Assembly: GCA_045656705.1 (NCBI GenBank)
Contig: JAZORR010000016.1
Span: forward strand, 1-64,000
Reading direction: 5' to 3'
Source of the DNA: RGIG4576 sp045656705
GTDB lineage: Bacteria; Bacteroidota; Bacteroidia; Bacteroidales; Muribaculaceae
Length of the DNA: 64,000 nucleotides
Part shown: in pieces, positions 53,079 through 61,857 of the stretch
How positions within the stretch are numbered: position 1 is the stretch's first letter
Layout: every line of letters begins with the position of its first letter
Position numbers and translations under genes: made by a program
The notes under the pieces: model-generated
Told to the model about the DNA's origin: nothing
The model's database searches: none
What the model saw: the letters and a program-made list of their open reading frames with translations, nothing else

Positions 53079-54047
53079 ATGAATAAGTATTTGTGCAAAT
53101 TTATTGATATTTTCTCAAAAAACAATCGAGAACGCACATTTTGTGCCTTTTTAACCATTTTATTTTTTGTGACGGGTGTTTTTGTGTCAATGGCACAGAA
53201 ACGCTCTAATGCCTACGAGAAATATATCAAGCAGTATAGTGCGTTGGCTGTGGAGCATCGCGAGCGATATGGCATACCTGCGAGTATTACTTTGGCGCAA
53301 GGATTGTTGGAGAGTGGTGCAGGGCAGAGCAGATTGGCTCGCGAGGCTAATAATCACTTTGGTATAAAATGTGGCAATGCGTGGCGTGGTAAGACTATAA
53401 AGCACGATGATGATCGCCGAAAGGAGTGCTTTCGTAAGTATAAGCGAGTGGAGGAGTCGTATGCCGACCATTCTCTATTTCTCAAGGGCAAGCGTTATGA
53501 GAGTCTATTTAAATATGATGTAACCGACTACAAGAATTGGGCGAGGGGGTTGCGTAAGTGTGGTTATGCTACCGACAAGAAGTATGCTGATAAACTTATA
53601 AAAATCATTGAGGACTATCGTCTATATCGTTTTGATAAGGGTGGTTTTGGTAAAAAAGATATCTTGGTGGACGATGATCTCAAGCACGATAAAACGGCAG
53701 TGCAATGTGGTCGCACGGTGTATCATAGAGGAAAATTGAGATATGTAATATCTGCCAAGGACGACACTTACGAGGGACTTGCCACATTGTTTGGTATCAA
53801 GCATGAGCGATTGCTCTCTTATAATGATGTGAAGGAAAATGCAGTTTTGCCCGAAGGCAGTGTTGTGTACTTAAAGGAAAAGGGAAAGAAATATGCGGGC
53901 AAGGGCAAGTATTATGAGGTGCAAGATGGCGAAACCTTGTACTTGATATCGCAAAAATTGGGTGTTCAGCTCAAGCATCTGCGTAAACGCAACAAGTTGG
54001 AAGACGATGCAGAGATAAAGCCTGCCGATCGACTGAAGGTGCGTTGA
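53079..54047 (+). CDS. Glucosaminidase with LysM domain
   Basis: 322 residues. A hydrophobic N-terminal signal (TFCAFLTILFFVTGVFVSMAQ) is preceded by 20 polar residues. Residues ~60-200 are a FlgJ/glucosaminidase domain: PASITLAQGLLESGAGQSRLAREANNHFGIK (catalytic Glu in LLESG) and KTIKHDDDRRKECFRKYKRVEESYADHSLFL. The C-terminal ~50 residues are one LysM repeat (YYEVQDGETLYLISQKLGVQ). It would cleave N-acetylglucosaminyl bonds in peptidoglycan. Start choice is forced: no other in-frame ATG precedes the signal. Confidence 0.9.
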   Translation: MNKYLCKFIDIFSKNNRERTFCAFLTILFFVTGVFVSMAQKRSNAYEKYIKQYSALAVEHRERYGIPASITLAQGLLESGAGQSRLAREANNHFGIKCGNAWRGKTIKHDDDRRKECFRKYKRVEESYADHSLFLKGKRYESLFKYDVTDYKNWARGLRKCGYATDKKYADKLIKIIEDYRLYRFDKGGFGKKDILVDDDLKHDKTAVQCGRTVYHRGKLRYVISAKDDTYEGLATLFGIKHERLLSYNDVKENAVLPEGSVVYLKEKGKKYAGKGKYYEVQDGETLYLISQKLGVQLKHLRKRNKLEDDAEIKPADRLKVR

Positions 54048-54080
54048 AAACACTCTGTATTCATATATGTAGGTATAAAA

Positions 54081-54112
54081 AAGATGCGAGAGATTCACAT
54101 CTGTCGCATCTT
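54081..54112 (-). terminator. Terminator of the outer-membrane protein gene
   Basis: On the minus strand AAGATGCGA (54112-54104) pairs with TCGCATCTT (54089-54081), followed by TTTTAT. The plus strand lacks a T-run, so it serves the minus-strand gene ending at 54160. Confidence 0.75.
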
Positions 54113-54159
54113 CAAATTATGAAAAAATATGTTTTTGATTTAATATGTGATGTCGTGTA

Positions 54160-57090
54160 TTATCTTCTACCACCTCTTCCTGGTCCACCGAAGCCACCGT
54201 AGTTGCGTGCTCCAGCAGGAAGGTCGCTATTCGAACCGAATGTGTTGAAACGGTAGGCAAATGTCAACATTGCATAGCGGGTGAGTGAGTTGTATTCGCT
54301 GTCTTGGATATAGTTGGCATTCACTGAGCGTGAGATATTCTTCTTTTGTCCTAAGATATCGTAGACGCGCGCTGTAATAGACGCTTGACGACCTTTAAGG
54401 AATTCGTAAGAAAGCGAAGCGTTCCATAACCATTGTTCTGTATCATAGCCATCGGTATAACCCTTAGATGCACTGAAGTTAAGGTCGGTGTTAAGCGATA
54501 GACCGAAAGGTAGATTCAAGCTACCATTCACCATACCACCATATCTGTGAACAGTGAGGTCGTTTTGAGTTCTCACTGTGTTATGAGTGGTTTGGATATT
54601 GTAGTTAGGACGAAGTTGGATTTCAACTAAGTCGGAACGGAAAGTCAAACCAGGTGACACATTTACTGAAAGCGAACCACTACGGTTGTATTCCTTATTG
54701 TTGTAACCAACGGTGCTTGAGTAGCGAGTGTTGAGGTGAGACGAGAAGTAGAACTTCTTATTAGGAAGAGGCACACTAATCATACCCATAGCGAAAGCGT
54801 TCCACACGCCATTCACATTGCCGTAGGTGGTGATTTGTCCCCCTGTTTCGCTATTGAAGTCGGTCATAGAGATGATACTATTCAATGTGTATTGAGCATT
54901 GACCATCGCCATGATACTGCGTTGAGCCTTTTGGTCGAAGTCGTTGTAACGCAAGTTGAAGCGTTGAGTGAAAGAAGGCTTCAAGTCGGGGTTACCTTGC
55001 ACGATACGTAGAGGATTTGACTTGTCGGCCACAGGTTGCAATTGGTTCATAGAAGGTTGGCTTGTGCTTGCACGATAGTTGAGTTGCAAAGAGCGAGTCT
55101 TTGACATCTTGAAACGCACGCGAGCATAAGGAGCCACATTCCACACCCAACGAGTAGGAATGCTCTTGTCGGCATTAGTCAAATTTTTGCTGCTCGACAT
55201 AGATGGATTGAGCGACAAACCTGCAGAAGCGTTCAAGTCTTTAGTGACTTTGCGCACGCCCACTTCCATAGTTTGAGAGAAGAAGTTGTTGCGGAATTGG
55301 TTGCTATCATCAGTGTTGAGTACAGGATTACCCATAGAAAGTTCGTCGTCAAGCAATTGCTTTAGTAGTACAGGGTTTGTGAGAGCATATGAAGTGTAGG
55401 TTTCCTTGATGTAATTTAGTACATCGCCATTGCAAAGCAATTGGTTGTAACGATATATTTGTCGTGCGTCTTCTGTGTCGGGGGTGTTGTAAGGCACATC
55501 ATACACGAGTTTATCGGCATTGTTGAAGCGATATTGAGCACGATAAGAAACGTCTAAGAAAAGAGCGTTCTTTACATCGCCAAGAGGTTCGGTCCAAGTC
55601 AAACGGCCATTGATGTTATTGTTCCAGCGACGGTTATCTTCAATTTGGCTGATGATTTGAGTAGAGTCGTCGAATAGGTAGTAACGGTTGTAGGTGAGAG
55701 AAGTTCCATCTTCATATACATCGCTGAAGTTGTATCGAATTTGTGCACTGAAACTACGTCCTGGATGAGACTTTACTTTGTGGTTGTAAACCAATTGGCC
55801 ACCAAATTCGTAACTCTTACCTTCTGAATTGTCGCGACTTGAACTGTAGTTCACATCACGCATATTACCATCGTAGGTGTGAGTAGAGTCCACCTTGTTT
55901 GATTCGTTGAAGTTGAACGAGAAGTTTGGACGGAATTCAAGAGTATTGAACGAGTCGATTTCCCATTTTAAGCGGAAACGACCATTGATATTGTGACTTT
56001 CGTCGCGACTTGAATTGCGAGAGTGGCTATAAGATGATGAATCAGCGAAAAGGTATTGCTTATCGTTGCGATTGCGAGAGTCTTGGTCGCTATGTGAGTA
56101 CATAAAGTGACCACCTGCACGGAACTTTTCGCTGTCTTTAGTACCTGCGTTGAAATTGAAACCAATATTTTGGTTGGTATTGATACCGTTACCACCCCCG
56201 AAACGAGAGAAACGAGATGCTGCACCATTGGTGAAGCCCATATTATTGGTGTTGTTGCCACCACCAAGAATGGTGAATTGGTCGCCATCACTAAAACGGT
56301 TTACCATAAACGCACCTTCGTAGCGATTGTCGGTACCATAGCCAGCCGATACATTACCAAACCAACCATTATTCATACCTTTTTTCACCGAAAGGTTGAT
56401 TACAGTTTCGTCTTCGCCATCGTCTACACCAGTGAGTCGAGCAAGGTCTGATTTGCGGTCAACCACTTGCACTTTATCCACGATGTTCACAGGAAGGTTT
56501 TTAGTACCCACCTTAGTGTCGTCGGAGAAGAATTCCTTACCATCAATAAGGATTTTAGTCACTTCCTTACCATTTGCAGTGATTTTGCCATCGGTACCTA
56601 CTTCCACACCAGGCAGACGCTTCAAAAGGTCTTCCACTACGGCATTTGGTTGAGTCTTATAGGAATCGGCATTATATTCTACTGTGTCTTCTTTTACCAC
56701 GATTTCGGTTTTTACAGCTGTGACTACGGCTTCCTTGAGCATAATAGAACTTGGTTCGAGAGCAACATCGCCAAGTTTCATATTACGACTATCTTTGCCT
56801 ACAGTCACATTTTTGTAGGTATTCTTATAACCAATATATGATACACTCACGATGTATTTACCTTGATTTACACCTGTGAGCCAGAAATTACCATCTTCGT
56901 CGGTGCTAACACCTTTCACGAGCGAGCTGTCGCGATTGGCTTTTAATAGTTTCACTGTGGCACCCGCCAAAGCAGCTTTGTCGTTAGAGTCGACTGCGCG
57001 TCCACTTATGTTTATCGCAGCAGCAGTAGAGAGAAAAAATGCCATCGCGGCACACATCAAAATGCTTAAAATTCGATAATTTGTAGTCAT
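54160..57090 (-). CDS. Outer-membrane beta-barrel protein, TonB-receptor-like
   Basis: 976 residues. Signal peptide (~1-24). Residues ~26-120 are a CarboxypepD_reg-like domain (ISGRAVDSNDKAALAGATVKLLKANRDSSLVKGVSTDEDGNFWLTGVNQGKYIVSVSYIGY). A plug-like domain follows (VEYNADSYKTQPNAVVEDLLKRLPGVEVGTDGKITANGKEVTKILIDGKEFFSDD), then the long barrel (~250-960). The plug and barrel type is that of outer-membrane beta-barrel family OMP_b-brl_3, related to SusC receptors. The tail is Gly/Arg-rich (GARNYGGFGGPGRGGRR), so the last strand is unusual. The ligand is unknown and no SusD partner is adjacent. Confidence 0.88.
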   Translation of the reverse strand: MTTNYRILSILMCAAMAFFLSTAAAINISGRAVDSNDKAALAGATVKLLKANRDSSLVKGVSTDEDGNFWLTGVNQGKYIVSVSYIGYKNTYKNVTVGKDSRNMKLGDVALEPSSIMLKEAVVTAVKTEIVVKEDTVEYNADSYKTQPNAVVEDLLKRLPGVEVGTDGKITANGKEVTKILIDGKEFFSDDTKVGTKNLPVNIVDKVQVVDRKSDLARLTGVDDGEDETVINLSVKKGMNNGWFGNVSAGYGTDNRYEGAFMVNRFSDGDQFTILGGGNNTNNMGFTNGAASRFSRFGGGNGINTNQNIGFNFNAGTKDSEKFRAGGHFMYSHSDQDSRNRNDKQYLFADSSSYSHSRNSSRDESHNINGRFRLKWEIDSFNTLEFRPNFSFNFNESNKVDSTHTYDGNMRDVNYSSSRDNSEGKSYEFGGQLVYNHKVKSHPGRSFSAQIRYNFSDVYEDGTSLTYNRYYLFDDSTQIISQIEDNRRWNNNINGRLTWTEPLGDVKNALFLDVSYRAQYRFNNADKLVYDVPYNTPDTEDARQIYRYNQLLCNGDVLNYIKETYTSYALTNPVLLKQLLDDELSMGNPVLNTDDSNQFRNNFFSQTMEVGVRKVTKDLNASAGLSLNPSMSSSKNLTNADKSIPTRWVWNVAPYARVRFKMSKTRSLQLNYRASTSQPSMNQLQPVADKSNPLRIVQGNPDLKPSFTQRFNLRYNDFDQKAQRSIMAMVNAQYTLNSIISMTDFNSETGGQITTYGNVNGVWNAFAMGMISVPLPNKKFYFSSHLNTRYSSTVGYNNKEYNRSGSLSVNVSPGLTFRSDLVEIQLRPNYNIQTTHNTVRTQNDLTVHRYGGMVNGSLNLPFGLSLNTDLNFSASKGYTDGYDTEQWLWNASLSYEFLKGRQASITARVYDILGQKKNISRSVNANYIQDSEYNSLTRYAMLTFAYRFNTFGSNSDLPAGARNYGGFGGPGRGGRR

Positions 57091-57158
57091 TTTTATATTA
57101 AATTTCTTAGTCTGTTCACTTTTTTTGATGCAAAGTAAACTATAAAGTTTAAAAGTTT

Positions 57159-57166
57159 TATCTTTG
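57159..57166 (+). promoter_or_regulatory. Promoter-like box of the ABC-DUF4369-yifB operon
   Basis: TATCTTTG, 30 nt before the ABC transporter ATG at 57197; the outer-membrane gene reads the other way. Confidence 0.55.
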
Positions 57167-57196
57167 TAACCGAATTTTTTTAAATATTTATCATAA

Positions 57197-59023
57197 ATGA
57201 AAGCATTTTTCCATATTCTGAAGAGATTTATCCCTCCTTATAAGAAATATTTATCACTAAATATTCTATTCAATCTACTCACAGCGTTTCTTACGCTCTT
57301 CTCATTTGCACTCATTATACCTATCCTGCAAATGCTATTCAAGATAAATGATGTGTCTTATACATTTATGGCTTGGGATAGTGCATCGATAAAAGATGTG
57401 GTGGTGAATAATTTCTATTATTATGTGCAATTGGCAATAGAAACTTGGGGGCAATCGGTGGCATTGGCACTCCTTGGTGTGGCACTTGTGGTGATGACGG
57501 GGTTGAAAGTGGGTACTGCCTATCTTGCTGCCTATTTCTTGATACCAATACGCTCGGGCGTGGTGCGAGATATTCGTAATATGATTTACGATAAGATTGT
57601 GAACCTTCCTATAGGCTTTTTTACTACCGAACGCAAGGGCGATGTGATGGCTCGCATGAGTGGCGATGTGACCGAAGTGGAACACTCGGTGATGGCATCA
57701 TTGGATATGATGTTTAAAAATCCGGTGATGATAATAGCTTGCTTAACAATGATGATAACCGTGAGCTGGGAATTGACCGTATTTGTGCTGATATTGCTAC
57801 CAGTGGCAGGATATATCATGGGCAAGGTGGGAAAAACGCTGAAGCGTGTATCGCTCGAAGGGCAAGTGCAATGGGGTGTGATGCTATCTACTATTGAAGA
57901 AACACTTGGTGGATTGCGTATTATTAAAGCATTTAATGCCGAACATAAGTTGAAAAATAGATTCCACAATGAGAATGAGGTGTTTTTCAATCTTACCAAC
58001 AAGAGAAATCGCCGTTTTGAACTGGCTCATCCTATGAGCGAATTTTTAGGAACAGCTACCATTGCCATAGTGTTGTGGTTTGGAGGTACGCTTATTCTTT
58101 CGGGACACTCGAGTATCAATGCGGCATCATTTATCTATTATATGGTGATATTCTATAGTATCATCAATCCAGCCAAGGACTTATCGAAGGCATCATATTC
58201 TATACAGAAAGGTATAGCCTCAATGGAGCGTATAGATGTGATACTTAAAGCAGAAAATACTATTAAGAATCCAGAGCATCCGGTAGCAGTGGAGGGAAGG
58301 AAGGCTAATATATCATATAAGAATGTGTGTTTCCGCTATAAGAATGATTGGGTGATAGATGATGTGAGCCTTGATATAGAATATGGAAAAACTGTGGCAC
58401 TTGTGGGCCAATCGGGTTCGGGTAAGTCTACGCTTGCCGACTTGCTACCTCGTTTTTATGATGTGAATGAGGGTAGTATCACTATTGATGGCGTGGATAT
58501 TCGCAATCTGAATGTGACCGAATTGCGAGGCTTGATGGGTAATGTGAATCAAGAAGCAATACTCTTCAATGATACATTCTACAATAATATCACTTTCGGA
58601 GTGGAAAGTGCTACAATGGAACAGGTGATAGATGCTGCGAAGGTGGCAAATGCCTATGATTTTATTATGGCATCGGAAAATGGTTTTGAAACTAATATTG
58701 GTGACCGTGGATGTAAACTTTCGGGAGGTCAACGTCAACGATTGAGCATAGCACGTGCCATACTGAAAAATCCTCCAATCCTCATTCTCGATGAGGCAAC
58801 ATCGGCTCTTGATACCGAGAGCGAACGCCTTGTGCAAGAGGCTCTCGACCACTTGATGAAAAATCGCACCACTATAGTGATAGCGCACAGATTATCTACT
58901 ATCAAGAATGCCGATATGATATGTGTAATGCACGAGGGCAAGATAGTGGAACGAGGTACGCACGACGAATTGATGGCTCTAAATCACTATTATAAGCGTC
59001 TTGTGGATATGCAAACTTTCTAA
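57197..59023 (+). CDS. ABC transporter, fused permease-ATPase (MsbA-like)
   Basis: 608 residues. Six transmembrane segments (~20-300) then an ATP-binding domain: Walker A GQSGSGKST (~404), signature LSGGQRQ (~510), Walker B ILILDEAT (~530), H-loop IAHRL. This half-transporter would work as a homodimeric exporter; the lipid A flippase MsbA and multidrug pumps share this layout, and the sequence alone does not separate them. First gene of an operon with the DUF4369 and yifB genes. Confidence 0.92.
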   Translation: MKAFFHILKRFIPPYKKYLSLNILFNLLTAFLTLFSFALIIPILQMLFKINDVSYTFMAWDSASIKDVVVNNFYYYVQLAIETWGQSVALALLGVALVVMTGLKVGTAYLAAYFLIPIRSGVVRDIRNMIYDKIVNLPIGFFTTERKGDVMARMSGDVTEVEHSVMASLDMMFKNPVMIIACLTMMITVSWELTVFVLILLPVAGYIMGKVGKTLKRVSLEGQVQWGVMLSTIEETLGGLRIIKAFNAEHKLKNRFHNENEVFFNLTNKRNRRFELAHPMSEFLGTATIAIVLWFGGTLILSGHSSINAASFIYYMVIFYSIINPAKDLSKASYSIQKGIASMERIDVILKAENTIKNPEHPVAVEGRKANISYKNVCFRYKNDWVIDDVSLDIEYGKTVALVGQSGSGKSTLADLLPRFYDVNEGSITIDGVDIRNLNVTELRGLMGNVNQEAILFNDTFYNNITFGVESATMEQVIDAAKVANAYDFIMASENGFETNIGDRGCKLSGGQRQRLSIARAILKNPPILILDEATSALDTESERLVQEALDHLMKNRTTIVIAHRLSTIKNADMICVMHEGKIVERGTHDELMALNHYYKRLVDMQTF

Positions 59024-59035
59024 TGGAATAGAACG

Positions 59036-60217
59036 ATGATGAAAAAAACATTGAGATACCTATTGATGCTATGTGCCGGTGTGTTTTTGTGTGCCTGCAG
59101 TAGCGACTCCTTCAAGATAGAGGGTGTTTTGACCGATATTGGAGAGAATAATGTACAAATTATATATGTGAACGAGGCTGGTGTGCAATCGACTACGGCT
59201 GTTCCCGAAAATGGACGCTTCGAGCTTGTTGGAGTTTCGCCTAACAGCACAGTGGTGTATGTATACACACAGCAGAAGAAACTTCTCACCAAGGTGGTGA
59301 TGAAGAATGGTGATAACCTGAAGATGCGAGGCACTGTGAAGCATAATTACCTTATAGAGATGAAAGGTGAAGATGTGAACGAAGATTGGAACGAGTTTCG
59401 TCGCACTCATCATCTGCTATACTCGGAAAACAAGCAAGATGAATTGAGCGATAAAATAGAGGAATATGTGAAAGAAAATCCTGATAAGTTGGCAAGTCTT
59501 GCATTATTGCTTTACGATTATTCTCGACTTGATGATAAAGCGAAAGTGTATGAACTGCTAAATTCTATTCCTGAGGAACTTCGCTTGGCATCGCTTATGA
59601 GAGATTACACCGATATCAATGCTATAAAGGTGGAGGCAGGAGATAGCATAAACACTGCTAATGCTCTCATTTTTTACAACGAGAAAGACTATCTCGAAGA
59701 GTTTGTGCCAAAGAATGGAAAGATGAGTGTGATGTATTTCTGGAAGACTTACGATAAATCACACAAGGGAATTGTGGAAAATCTCGATTCGCTTTTCTAT
59801 AATTATATGCACACTCCTAAGGGTAGAAAGCAGTTGCAGATAGCCGATGTGGTGCTTGATGGTGATACGGCGATGTGGAAGCGCACCCTTCGCACCGAAG
59901 ATAGAGATTGGGAACATTATTGGGCAATTGGTGGACATCAGCACCCTACATTGAAAGATTTATCGGTGACTCGCAGCCCACAATTCTTGGTGCTTGACTC
60001 TGTCGGTAAGCCACTTTATAATGGCGATTCTATAGCCGTGGTGGAACGTATCATCAAGGAACGCCTCGTGGAAATGAGCGACAAAAAAACTGTGGAAGAA
60101 CGCGAAAAGAAGCGTAAAGCACAGGAAAAGAAAATTGAAGAAGACAGAAAGGCTCGCCAAAAACTATGGGATGAGAGCAAAAGAAAACGAGAACGTAGCA
60201 AGAAACTTTTAAAATAA
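59036..60217 (+). CDS. DUF4369 lipoprotein with degenerate thioredoxin-like domain and charged tail
   Basis: 393 residues. Lipoprotein signal (RYLLMLCAGVFLCACSS). Residues ~25-120 are the DUF4369 beta domain (FKIEGVLTDIGENNVQIIYVNEAGVQSTTAVPENGRFELVG). Residues ~225-345 look thioredoxin-like (MSVMYFWKTYDKSHKGIVENLDSLF...SPQFLVLDSVGKPLYNG), but the place of the CxxC pair reads TYDKSH with no cysteine. The last ~50 residues are a highly charged, Lys/Glu/Arg-rich likely coiled coil. Redox activity is therefore unlikely. It starts 12 nt after the ABC gene and ends 15 nt before yifB. Confidence 0.78.
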   Translation: MMKKTLRYLLMLCAGVFLCACSSDSFKIEGVLTDIGENNVQIIYVNEAGVQSTTAVPENGRFELVGVSPNSTVVYVYTQQKKLLTKVVMKNGDNLKMRGTVKHNYLIEMKGEDVNEDWNEFRRTHHLLYSENKQDELSDKIEEYVKENPDKLASLALLLYDYSRLDDKAKVYELLNSIPEELRLASLMRDYTDINAIKVEAGDSINTANALIFYNEKDYLEEFVPKNGKMSVMYFWKTYDKSHKGIVENLDSLFYNYMHTPKGRKQLQIADVVLDGDTAMWKRTLRTEDRDWEHYWAIGGHQHPTLKDLSVTRSPQFLVLDSVGKPLYNGDSIAVVERIIKERLVEMSDKKTVEEREKKRKAQEKKIEEDRKARQKLWDESKRKRERSKKLLK

Positions 60218-60232
60218 AAAACATTTGTAACT

Positions 60233-61768
60233 ATGTTGACTAAGACTTATGGTGCGGCTGTGAGTGGAGTAGATGCCATTGTGGTCACTCTTGAGGTGGC
60301 TATAGAGAATGGATTGAACTTCTGCATCGTAGGATTGCCGGATACTGCCGTGAAAGAAAGTTATGAGCGTGTTCGCTCTGCTATAAAGGTGTATGGTGTG
60401 GATTTCCCTCAGCGTGATGTGGTGGTGAATATGTCGCCAGCCGATGTACGCAAAGAAGGAGCTGCGTATGACCTTCCGATAGCGGTGGCTATCTTGGCGG
60501 CCGATGGCAAGATGATGGCTGAGCGTCTTAATCAATATATGATAATGGGCGAATTATCGCTTGATGGTTCTATCTTGCCAATTCGAGGCATTCTTCCTAT
60601 GGCCATCAAGGCTCGTGCTATGGGATTCAAGGGATTTATTGTGCCTCAAGCCAATGCTCGTGAGGCTGCTGTGGTCAATGATTTGGATGTGCTTGGTGTG
60701 AATAATCTGCTTGATGTGGTAAATTTTTTCAATGGAATGCAAGATATAGCACCAACGGTGGTGAATACGCGAGAAGAGTTTTTCAGGAGTGTAAATGATT
60801 ATGACTTCGATTTCTGTGATGTGAAGGGGCAAGACAATGTGAAACGTGCGTTTGAGGTGGCTTGTGCCGGTGGTCATAATATTCTGCTTATGGGTAGTCC
60901 GGGTAGTGGTAAGTCTATGATGGCTAAACGATTGCCGTCGATTTTGCCACCACTTACACTTCGTGAAGCACTTGAAACTACTACAATACACTCTGTAGCA
61001 GGCAAACTCAAGCGAGGTTCTACACTGATGACTCAACGCCCATTCCGATCGCCTCATCACACAGTGTCGCCTGTGGCTCTTGTGGGAGGGGGGACTAATC
61101 CTATGCCAGGAGAGATAAGTTTGGCTCATAATGGTATACTCTTTCTTGATGAGTTACCAGAGTTTAATCGCACTGTGCTTGAGGTGATGCGTCAACCTCT
61201 TGAAGATCGTTGCATTTCTATAGCTCGTGCCAAATACTCGGTTGAGTATCCCGCCTCGTTTATGATGGTAGCTTCGATGAATCCTTGCCCTTGCGGGTAT
61301 TTCGGACATCCGTCGAAGGAGTGTATTTGTCAGCCTGGAGCACGCCAACGCTATATGAATCGCATTTCAGGTCCGCTTCTCGATCGTATTGACATTCAGA
61401 TAGAGGTGTCGCCTGTGGAATTTGACGATATTTCTTCTACAGCACCGAGCGAAAGCAGTGCGTCGATAAGAGAACGAGTGGTGAAGGCTCGTGAAATACA
61501 GACCGAACGCTTTCGCAATGTGAAGGGAGTGCATTGTAATGCTCAAATGACTTCTGCTCTATTGAGGGAGTATGCTCAACCCGATGAAAAGGGACTTGCC
61601 CGCTTGCGAGATGCAATGGAACGCTTGAATATGAGTGCTCGTGCTTACGATCGCATACTCAAGGTGGCTCGCACTATTGCCGACCTTGCTGGTTCGCCAG
61701 ATGTAAAGCAACATCACATAGCCGAGGCAATCAATTATCGCAATCTCGACCGTGCCGATAGATTGTAG
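60233..61768 (+). CDS. YifB/ComM-like AAA+ ATPase (Mg-chelatase type)
   Basis: 511 residues. An N-terminal Lon-protease-like (S5-type) domain (~1-165), then a Mg-chelatase AAA+ domain with Walker A GSPGSGKSMMAK (~223) and Walker B LFLDELPEF (~308), a zinc-like CPCGYFGHPSKECICQPGARQRYMNRISGPLLDRIDI block, and a C-terminal helical domain. ComM of this family is a branch-migration helicase in natural transformation; the role in Bacteroidales is not established. Last gene of the ABC operon, followed by a terminator. Confidence 0.93.
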   Translation: MLTKTYGAAVSGVDAIVVTLEVAIENGLNFCIVGLPDTAVKESYERVRSAIKVYGVDFPQRDVVVNMSPADVRKEGAAYDLPIAVAILAADGKMMAERLNQYMIMGELSLDGSILPIRGILPMAIKARAMGFKGFIVPQANAREAAVVNDLDVLGVNNLLDVVNFFNGMQDIAPTVVNTREEFFRSVNDYDFDFCDVKGQDNVKRAFEVACAGGHNILLMGSPGSGKSMMAKRLPSILPPLTLREALETTTIHSVAGKLKRGSTLMTQRPFRSPHHTVSPVALVGGGTNPMPGEISLAHNGILFLDELPEFNRTVLEVMRQPLEDRCISIARAKYSVEYPASFMMVASMNPCPCGYFGHPSKECICQPGARQRYMNRISGPLLDRIDIQIEVSPVEFDDISSTAPSESSASIRERVVKAREIQTERFRNVKGVHCNAQMTSALLREYAQPDEKGLARLRDAMERLNMSARAYDRILKVARTIADLAGSPDVKQHHIAEAINYRNLDRADRL

Positions 61769-61797
61769 TTTTTGTGAAATTCAAGAAATTAGATATA

Positions 61798-61845
61798 AAA
61801 ATGCGGAATGAAGACTGGGGCTTTCGTTCCGCATTTGTTTTGTAG
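61798..61845. terminator. Bidirectional terminator after yifB
   Basis: AAATGCGGAA (61798-61807) with TTCCGCATTT (61827-61836), T-rich on both sides, between convergent genes. Confidence 0.8.
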
Positions 61846-61857
61846 ATAGGACGATAG

